Source of the DNA: Nocardioides eburneiflavus
Lineage (GTDB): Bacteria; Actinomycetota; Actinomycetes; Propionibacteriales; Nocardioidaceae
Assembly: GCF_004785795.1 (NCBI RefSeq)
Contig: NZ_SRRO01000001.1
Location: 496,001-560,000, forward strand
Length of the DNA: 64,000 bases
Direction of reading: 5' to 3'
Position 1 is the stretch's first letter; every line of letters starts with the position of its first letter. Shown piece by piece: positions 58,413 to 64,000 of the stretch. Under the pieces are notes generated by a model. It was not told where the DNA came from. It ran no database searches and saw only the letters and a list, made by a program, of their open reading frames with translations. The position numbers were made by a program, and so were the translations under genes.

Positions 58413-58443
58413 TTGACCTCAGGTGCACCTGAGGTCCTACCGT
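58413..58443 (+). promoter_or_regulatory. MFS promoter with MerR/SoxR-type palindrome and 19-nt spacer
   Basis: TTGACC (58413-58418), a 19-nt spacer and TACCGT (58438-58443), then 7 nt to GTG 58451. The spacer region holds CCTCAGGTGCACCTGAGG, a perfect 18-bp palindrome. It is identical in core and layout to the VOC promoter at 21341-21371. Confidence 0.75.
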
Positions 58444-58450
58444 CTCGACA

Positions 58451-59815
58451 GTGAGCACGACCACGACCGAGCCGCGCGAGCGGATCCTCTCCCCCGCCTA
58501 TGCCGCGACGACGATCGCGATGTTCGCCCTGATCGCCTTCGCCGCCTTCGAGGCGATGGCCGTCACCACGGTGATGCCGACGGTCGCGCGCGACCTCGGC
58601 GGGCTCGACCTGTACGCCCTCGCGTTCGCCGCGCCGCTCGCGAGCGGGGTCGTCGGCATGGTCGCCGCCGGCATGTGGAGCGACCGCACCGGTCCGGTGG
58701 TGCCGCTGCTGGCGTCACTGGCGCTGTTCTCCGCCGGCCTGCTGGTGTGCGGCCTCGCGCCGTCGATGGAGGTGCTGCTGGTCGGGCGGGTGCTGCAGGG
58801 CCTGGGCAGCGGCGCGATGGTCGTCGGCCTCTACGTGATCGTCGGTCTGGTCTTCCCCGCGGCGCTGCGGCCGGCGGTCTTCGCGTCGTTCGCCGCGGCC
58901 TGGGTGCTGCCGTCGCTCTTCGGCCCGGGGCTCGCGGCGCTGGTCACGGACGTGTGGTCGTGGCGCTGGGTCTTCCTCGGCATCGTCGGCCTCGTGGTCG
59001 TCGCGCTCGTGCTGCTCGCCCCGGCGTTGCGCGGGCTCGAGCCGCACACGGAGGGCGTGACGACCCCGTCCGTACGGCTGTGGTGGGCCGTGCTCGGCGC
59101 GGTGGCCGTGCTGGTGCTGGAGCTCGTCGGCTCGGCGAGCGGCGTGACCGCCCTCGGTGCGCTGGTGGCGCTGGCTGGGGTGTGGGTCTCGCTCGGCCGG
59201 CTGCTGCCGCCCGGCAGCCGTACGCTCCGCCGCGGCCTCCCGGCCGTGATCGCCACGCGCGGGCTCCTGGCCGCGACCTTCTTCTGCGCCGAGGCCTACC
59301 TCGTCTACGTCCTGCAGGAGCACTGGGACCTGTCACCCGGCCGCGCCGGCATCGCGCTGACCTGCGTGGGGGTGGTGTGGGCCACCTCGAGCCAGGTGCA
59401 GGCCCGGCTCGGCGAGCGGCTCTCGCACACCCGCGCGATGCTGGTCGGCACCGTCCTGGTGCTCACCGGCCTGGCCGTGCTCGCCGCACTCGTCCTCGCC
59501 CACGACCTCGGCGCGCGGCCGTCCGCCGTGCTCCCGGCAGCGGCGTACGTGCTGGCCGGCGCGGGCATGGGCTTCGCCTACCCGCGCACCGGGGTGGCGA
59601 TGCTCGAGGCGTCGACCGACCGCGACCGGGGCTTCAACTCCTCCGCCCTGACGGTGGCCGACTCGCTCGGCGCCGCATTGGCGCTGTCCGTGGCCGGAGC
59701 CGCGTTCGCGGCCGCGGAGCGGCAGGACCTCGACCCGTTCCTGACGGTCTTCGCCTTCGCGGCCGTCGCGGCGGTGCTCGGGGTGCTGGCGGCGTCGCGG
59801 ACGCGTACGGCCTGA
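58451..59815 (+). CDS. MFS exporter, probable drug efflux
   Basis: A 454-residue permease with 12-14 helices. FEAMAVTTVMPTVARDLGG is the N-terminal helix pattern of DHA2-like drug exporters, and the A-motif GMWSDRTGPV and GRVLQGLGSGAMVV follow. GTG 58451 is the likely transcription start as well. Placement under a MerR/SoxR-type promoter suggests export of a redox-active or toxic compound (inference). Confidence 0.87.
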   Translation: MSTTTTEPRERILSPAYAATTIAMFALIAFAAFEAMAVTTVMPTVARDLGGLDLYALAFAAPLASGVVGMVAAGMWSDRTGPVVPLLASLALFSAGLLVCGLAPSMEVLLVGRVLQGLGSGAMVVGLYVIVGLVFPAALRPAVFASFAAAWVLPSLFGPGLAALVTDVWSWRWVFLGIVGLVVVALVLLAPALRGLEPHTEGVTTPSVRLWWAVLGAVAVLVLELVGSASGVTALGALVALAGVWVSLGRLLPPGSRTLRRGLPAVIATRGLLAATFFCAEAYLVYVLQEHWDLSPGRAGIALTCVGVVWATSSQVQARLGERLSHTRAMLVGTVLVLTGLAVLAALVLAHDLGARPSAVLPAAAYVLAGAGMGFAYPRTGVAMLEASTDRDRGFNSSALTVADSLGAALALSVAGAAFAAAERQDLDPFLTVFAFAAVAAVLGVLAASRTRTA

Positions 59816-59831
59816 GCCCTCGGGCCCGGAC

Positions 59832-60920
59832 TCAGGAGGCCTGCTCCAGGGTGGGGTAGTCGGTGTAGCCCTCCGCGCCGCCGCCGTAGAACGTGTCGGG
59901 GTTCGGCGCGTTGAGCTCCGCCCCGACCCGCCAGCGCTCGACGAGGTCTGGGTTGGCGAGGAACTGACGACCCACGACGACCGCGTCGGCGAGCCCGGTG
60001 GCGAGGAGCTGCTCGACCGAGTCGAGGGAGGTGAGGTCGCCGAAGCCGTCGTTGAGGAGCACCACGCCGTCGAAGCGCTCGCGCAGGTCCCGGACCAGCG
60101 CCTCGAGCGGCTCGAGCGGGCTGGCGAGCAGGCTCAGGTAGGCCAGGCCGAGCGGCGCGACGGCGTCGACCACGGCGCGGTAGGTGGCCGTGAGGTCGGC
60201 GCCGACCTCCTCGCCGATGCCGTTGAACCGGTGGCCCGGGCTCAGCCGCAGGCCGACCCGCTCGGCCCCGATCGCGTCGGCGACGGCGGTGACGACCTCG
60301 ATGACGAGACGGGCACGGTTCTCCGGGGTCCCGCCGTAGACGTCGTCGCGCAGGTTGACCGTCGGGTCGAGGAACTGGTGCAGCAGGTAGCCGTTGGCGG
60401 CGTGCACCTCGACGCCGTCGAGGCCGGCGGCGACGGCGTTGCGGGCTGCGGTGACGAAGTCGGCGACCAGGCCGGCGACCTCGTCGGTCTCCGGGGCGCG
60501 CGGCAGGTCGTGGGGCTTCGGCCCGGACTCGGTGATCATCTCGCCGGGAGCCTGGACCGCGCTCGGCGCGATCGTCTCGACGCCGTCCTTGTTGTCGGCG
60601 TGGGCGATCCGGCCGGCGTGCATCAGCTGCGCGACGATCACGCCGTCGCGGGCGTGCACAGCGTCGGCAACCTGGCGCCAGCCGGCGACCTGCGCGTCGG
60701 TGTAGAGGCCGGGCACGTCGAGGTAGCCCTGGCCGACGTGGCTGGGCGCGGTCCCCTCGGTCACGATCAGCCCGGCGCCGGCACGCTGTGCGTAGTACTC
60801 CGCGTTGAGGGCGGTCGGGGCGTTGCCCTCACCGGCACGGTTGCGGGTCAGCGGGGCCATCACGAAGCGCTGCGGGAGCGTCCAGGGGCCGACGGCGAGG
60901 GGCTCGAATGCACGGGACAT
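59832..60920 (-). CDS. Old Yellow Enzyme-family alkene reductase
   Basis: A 362-residue FMN TIM-barrel enzyme: FVMAPLTRNRA at the start, QLMHAGRIAH, then VEVHAANGYLLHQFLDPTVNLRDDVYGG in outline with the His-Asn active-site pair, and VVGRQFLANPDLVERW. It reduces activated C=C bonds of enones and quinone-like electrophiles with NAD(P)H. ATG 60920 has GGAGG upstream. Confidence 0.92.
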   Translation of the reverse strand: MSRAFEPLAVGPWTLPQRFVMAPLTRNRAGEGNAPTALNAEYYAQRAGAGLIVTEGTAPSHVGQGYLDVPGLYTDAQVAGWRQVADAVHARDGVIVAQLMHAGRIAHADNKDGVETIAPSAVQAPGEMITESGPKPHDLPRAPETDEVAGLVADFVTAARNAVAAGLDGVEVHAANGYLLHQFLDPTVNLRDDVYGGTPENRARLVIEVVTAVADAIGAERVGLRLSPGHRFNGIGEEVGADLTATYRAVVDAVAPLGLAYLSLLASPLEPLEALVRDLRERFDGVVLLNDGFGDLTSLDSVEQLLATGLADAVVVGRQFLANPDLVERWRVGAELNAPNPDTFYGGGAEGYTDYPTLEQAS

Positions 60921-61082
60921 GGAAGGTCTGCCTCCAGAGGGGGGTCGAGGACGGTACGTCTCCCCCAGCCACCCCACGGCGGTCGATGTTCCCCGACGAG
61001 AGGATGCTCACACGCTGGAGCGCCACCATCCCGTCGGCCTTGCGGACAGTGGGTGACCTGTTTGCCGCCTAACGTCGGAGGC
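60921..61082. other. Control region between OYE and VOC genes
   Basis: 162 bp without a gene. It contains the VOC -10 TAACGT at 61070-61075, 7 nt before its ATG. I see no palindrome like those at the SoxR-type promoters. Confidence 0.4.
61070..61075 (+). promoter_or_regulatory. -10 element of leaderless VOC promoter
   Basis: TAACGT is followed by 7 nt and ATG 61083. Confidence 0.4.
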
Positions 61083-61472
61083 ATGGACATGAAGCTCGAG
61101 CTGGTGATGGTGCCCGTGACCGACGTCGACCGGGCCAAGGAGTTCTACGAGAGGGTCGGCTTCGTCGTCGACCACGACCAGACCGTCAGCGACGACGTGC
61201 GGTTCGTGCAGCTCACCCCACCGGGTTCGGCCTGTTCGATCGCGATCGGCCGCGGCCTGACCCGCATGGAGCCGGGCTCGCTCGACAACCTGCAGATGGT
61301 CGTCGCGGACGCCGACGCGACCCACGCCGACCTCGTGGCCCGCGGCATCGAGGTCAGCGACGTGGACGAGCTCGCCTGGGGCCGGTTCGTCTTCTTCGCC
61401 GACCCCGACGGCAACGGCTGGTCCCTCCAGCAGCTCCCGGACTGGTCAGCGGGCGCCTCGGGGGTCGAGTAG
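61083..61472 (+). CDS. VOC family (glyoxalase-like) protein
   Basis: A 129-residue protein: LELVMVPVTDVDRAKEFYERVGFVVDHD in outline, LTPPGSACSIAIGRG, LDNLQMVVADADATHADLVARGIE and WGRFVFFADPDGNGWSLQQLP. This is a common VOC subgroup (CPPT-like) of unknown substrate. The AGGC before ATG is not a good ribosome site, which agrees with leaderless initiation. ATG 61089 is an alternative start. Confidence 0.85.
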   Translation: MDMKLELVMVPVTDVDRAKEFYERVGFVVDHDQTVSDDVRFVQLTPPGSACSIAIGRGLTRMEPGSLDNLQMVVADADATHADLVARGIEVSDVDELAWGRFVFFADPDGNGWSLQQLPDWSAGASGVE

Positions 61473-61493
61473 CACGCTCCTCTGTGGTTGAGG

Positions 61494-61599
61494 GCGAGCG
61501 CCGTCGTCGGTGGTTGAGGTGCGAGCGCGGCGAGCCTCGATACCACTCCACCCTCGCTGGTCGAGTGGCCCGCGAGGGACGAGCGGGCGTATCGAGACC
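61494..61599. repeat. Cluster of interspersed palindromic (REP-like) repeats
   Basis: GTGGTTGAGG occurs at 61494-61503 and 61510-61519. Its second copy pairs with CCTCGATACCAC (61535-61546). A second hairpin spans 61559-61599 with GGTCGAG and CTCGA-type ends and inner arms CCCGC/GCGGG. This stretch looks like the palindromic repeats scattered through Nocardioides-type genomes; copies elsewhere cannot be checked here. Confidence 0.6.
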
Positions 61600-61634
61600 C
61601 ACCACGAACCCGTCCACAGCCGTCGCTCGGCCAG

Positions 61635-62739
61635 GCGAACTCAAGCGGTTGTTGCAACTCGGATGGTGAGTGAGAGGTTGCGGCGCGTGCCGGGAGTGAG
61701 GTTGACCGCTGATCAGCGGTTGGTGATTGAGCGGGCGTACTTGGCGGGGCTGCCGCAGGCGACGATTGCGGCGTTGGTGGGCAAGCATCCCTCGACGATC
61801 TCGAGGGAGCTACGTCGGGCAGGCTCGTTCGGCACGCGGTCACCGCGTGCTCGCACGGCACGTGATCGGGGGCGGGGGTATCGGATGAAGTACTCCGCGA
61901 AGTGGTCCCAGCGGGAGGCCGCCAGGAAGGCGCGCCGGCCCAAGGCGCGACGGCTCGACCACGCCCCGTTGCGGGACAAGGTGTGGGAGCTGTTGCGAGA
62001 CGACTGGTCGCCCGAACAGATCGCGGCGATGCTGCCGGTGTTGTTCCCACGCGATCAGAGGATGCGGGTGTCGCACGAGACGATCTACCAGTCGCTGTTC
62101 GTCCAGACCAAGGGCGAGCTCAAGCGGGAGCTGACCGCGCACCTGCGCAGCCGCCGGCAGCGACGCAAGGCCCAGACCGGTGGGGCGAAACGGGTCACGC
62201 TCGGGATCACCGACGACATCAGGATCTCGCAGCGTCCGGCCGAGGTCGAGGACCGGGCTGTGCCCGGGCACTGGGAGGGCGACCTCCTCCTCGGCGGCAC
62301 CGGCAAGGGCGCAGTGCTCACGCTGGTCGAACGGTCATCGAGGTTCGTGCTCCTCGCGCCGCTGCCGGGCCAGCACCGCGCCGACCAGGCCCGGTGGACG
62401 TTGAACGAGATGATTGCGACCCTGCCGCTGGAGCTGCGCAAGTCGATCACGTGGGACCGAGGCAGTGAGATGGCTCAGCACGCCCAGTTCAGCATCGAGT
62501 CCGGGATCCCGATCTACTTCTGCGACCCGTACTCGCCCTGGCAGCGCGGCACCAACGAGAACACCAACGGTCTGCTGCGCCAGTACTGGCCCAAGGGCGC
62601 AGACCTACGACGCCTCACCATGGCCGAGTGCGATCGAGTCGCACTGAAGCTGAACACCAGGCCCCGCAAGACCCTCGAGTGGCAGACTCCCGGGCAGGCC
62701 CTCAATCAAAGGCTCGTTGCAACAACCGGTTGAACTCGC
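61635..62739 (+). mobile_element. IS30-family insertion sequence
   Basis: About 1.1 kb with one transposase gene. The inverted repeats lie at 61635-61658 and 62716-62739 and match at 21 of 24 positions, sharing the 13-nt inner core CGGTTGTTGCAAC. The transposase stop lies inside the right repeat, as is usual for IS30. I could not identify a target duplication in the flanks. Confidence 0.88.
61663..62733 (+). CDS. IS30-family transposase
   Basis: A 356-residue transposase. The N-terminal helix-turn-helix is in LTADQRLVIERAYLAGLPQATIAALVGKHPSTISRELRRAG in outline. The catalytic DDE core has GHWEGDLLLG, ITWDRGSEMAQH and the Glu in NENTNGLLRQYWPKG, with RPRKTLEWQTPGQAL at the end, all diagnostic of IS30. 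It appears intact. ATG 61663 lies 4 nt inside the left repeat boundary. Confidence 0.95.
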   Translation: MVSERLRRVPGVRLTADQRLVIERAYLAGLPQATIAALVGKHPSTISRELRRAGSFGTRSPRARTARDRGRGYRMKYSAKWSQREAARKARRPKARRLDHAPLRDKVWELLRDDWSPEQIAAMLPVLFPRDQRMRVSHETIYQSLFVQTKGELKRELTAHLRSRRQRRKAQTGGAKRVTLGITDDIRISQRPAEVEDRAVPGHWEGDLLLGGTGKGAVLTLVERSSRFVLLAPLPGQHRADQARWTLNEMIATLPLELRKSITWDRGSEMAQHAQFSIESGIPIYFCDPYSPWQRGTNENTNGLLRQYWPKGADLRRLTMAECDRVALKLNTRPRKTLEWQTPGQALNQRLVATTG

Positions 62740-62766
62740 CCCATGGTCACTGTCGGACCCCGCGAC

Positions 62767-62772
62767 TACAAT
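62767..62772 (+). promoter_or_regulatory. -10 element of leaderless DUF222 gene promoter
   Basis: TACAAT is followed by 7 nt and ATG 62780, 27 bp beyond the IS30 right end. Confidence 0.55.
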
Positions 62773-62779
62773 CAAACAC

Positions 62780-64000
62780 ATGATCGACGGACGGGCAGCA
62801 CCGGCGCGAGGGGTCACAGACGACCTCTCACCCGCCGACCTGCTCGCCACGATCAAGGCCTCCCGCGACCTCGAGAACACCGAGGCCGCCCGCCAGCTCG
62901 ACCTCGCCGCCCGGTGGGCCGACCTGCACCCGCCCGAGTCGATCCACGACGCGGCGTCGTTCACGGTGCCCGGGTCCCAGCACGAGGAACCCATCGCCGG
63001 TGAGGGTGCCCCGCTGGTGGCGGAGTTCTGTTGCGCCGAGCTCGGCACCGTCCTCGGCATCACCGTCGACCGCGGCGAAGAAGCTCATCGGTCACGCCCT
63101 CGAGCTGCGCCACCGCCTGCCGCGGTTGTGGGAGCAGGTCCACGCAGGTGCGGTGCCCGCCTGGCGGGCGAGGCTCGTCGCGGACACCACGATCCACTCC
63201 TCGCCCGCGTTGACTCGTGAGGCGGCGGGGTTCGTCGACGCGCAGGTCGCCGCCGTCGCCGGACGGGTCGGGTCCGCGCAGCTCGACCGGCTCGTCGCGG
63301 AGACGATCAGGCGCTACGACCTCGCGACCGCCGACCCGGCCGCGGACCCGGAGGACGGCTACCTGCACGTCGACCCGCGTCACGTCACCGTGGACACCGA
63401 GGACGTGCACTACGCCGGCACCCTGCGGATCGAGGCCGAGGTCGACATCGCCGACGCCCTCGACCTCGACCGCGCCCTCGCCCACAAGGCCGAGACCCTG
63501 AAGGCCCTCGGATCGCTGCTGCCGCTCGACGCCCGCCGGGCGAAGGCCCTCGGGGAGCTGGCACGGACCCAGACGGCGCTCGAGCTCCTGACCGGGGGGC
63601 CGGGAACGGACCGCGCCAGCGGGCCGGACCCGGACACCCGGAGACAGGACCGGGTGAACCCCGACACCGACACCGACACCGACGCCGATGCCGATGGCGA
63701 CGACCCGCGCCTGCCGGCCGCCCGCGCGGTCGTGATCCACGCCCACTTCGACGCCTCCGTCTCCGGCGACACCACGGTGTTCGGGCCCACCGGGCGGATG
63801 GAGAACGGCCACCGCCTGGTCCTGCTCGAGCAGGTCCAGTCCTGGTGCGCCGACACCCGCACCGAGGTCACCATCACGCCCGTCATCGACCTCAACACCA
63901 CGCTGACCGCGCAGACGCGGAAGGTCCCGGCAACGATCCGCGAGCAAGTGATCCTGAGGGATCGCACGTGCGTGTTCCCGTTCTGCTCCCGCCCGGCCAG
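62780..64000 (+). pseudogene. DUF222/HNH endonuclease (13E12-repeat type), frameshifted and cut by the window edge
   Basis: The frame from ATG 62780 encodes the typical start (LSPADLLATIKASRDLENTEAARQLDLAARWADLHP in outline) up to GITVD near 63070. Similarity then continues only in another frame from 63072 (AAKKLIGHALELRHRLPRLWEQV in outline) which stays open to the window end. One extra C in the run at 63069-63072 explains the shift. The second part has the DUF222 body, a Thr-Asp repeat near 63660-63700 and the beginning of the HNH nuclease (RDRTCVFPFCSRPA). 13E12-type genes are multicopy in actinobacteria; their role is unknown. A sequencing error, a pseudogene or programmed frameshifting are the options, in that order of caution. 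Confidence 0.8.

Noticed and set aside
61631..62743. Target-site duplication of the IS30 element
   Set aside because: The bases flanking the two inverted repeats do not show a convincing 2-4 bp duplication.
63660..63700. GACACC tandem repeat as a satellite or CRISPR-like repeat
   Set aside because: It is in frame within the DUF222/HNH gene and encodes a short Asp-Thr linker.
1..64000. CRISPR arrays, tRNA or rRNA genes, prophage
   Set aside because: No spaced repeat array, no tRNA-like cloverleaf and no structural phage genes were seen; the holin-like gene at 43827 belongs to a common chromosomal family.

Overview
This 64 kb window is a high-GC actinobacterial chromosome segment. Gene content (Crp with the nth-tlpA-nudix-marP block, two-domain NarL-type sensor/regulator pairs, an EF-G2 paralogue, a 13E12-type DUF222/HNH gene, many GTG starts) and the interspersed palindromes near the right end fit a Nocardioides-like member of the Propionibacteriales. 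The genus is inferred from gene content and style; no ribosomal RNA or tRNA gene is present to confirm it.

Layout. 0-8 kb: 5' end of nirB, a phospholipase D-like protein, a small membrane protein behind a double operator, a PAP2 phosphatase, an ECF sigma factor with two zinc ribbons plus an MFS transporter, and the KtrB/KtrA potassium uptake pair. 8.4-13.3 kb: a signalling cluster. It holds a response regulator fused to a cysteine-less glutaredoxin/thioredoxin-reductase-like flavoprotein, a cNMP-domain histidine kinase, and two MEDS-domain proteins (one with STAS, one with an anti-sigma-type ATPase). 13.4-21.8 kb: housekeeping genes (histidine phosphatase, NAD(P)H-hydrate dehydratase, SerA, EF-G2, QueA), then SoxR with a short-chain dehydrogenase and a VOC protein. 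21.8-26.8 kb: an assimilatory nitrate operon (transporter, molybdopterin nitrate reductase, FAD/[2Fe-2S] electron-transfer subunit). 27-33.4 kb: a secreted PQQ-type propeller, a cold-shock protein and an acetate uptake/activation block (DUF485, ActP, Acs). 33.5-42.2 kb: MTA phosphorylase, zinc-knuckle epimerase, a polytopic membrane protein, and a tightly overlapping operon of GT2, DUF2064, methyltransferase, SUOX-like membrane molybdoenzyme, membrane protein, response regulator and histidine kinase. 42.2-51.6 kb: NhaA, a holin-like protein, MarP-Nudix-TlpA-Nth, Crp, and an MDMPI-MBL-Nudix-RidA-DUF4177 operon; much of this matches the known Rv3671c-Rv3678A order of Mycobacterium tuberculosis. 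51.7-61.5 kb: NarL-type two-component pair, ABC/FtsX exporter, iron-permease-like protein, luciferase-like monooxygenase, MFS exporter, Old Yellow Enzyme, VOC protein. 61.5-64 kb: palindromic repeats, an intact IS30-family element and a frameshifted DUF222/HNH gene cut by the window edge.

Two regulatory themes recur. First, at least fifteen genes have a TAnnnT-like -10 hexamer 6 or 7 nt before the start codon, which suggests leaderless transcripts and helps fix starts. Second, three genes (SDR, VOC, MFS) share a promoter with a 19-nt spacer filled by a SoxR-box-like palindrome. This suggests a local SoxR or other MerR-family regulon for redox-active or toxic compounds.
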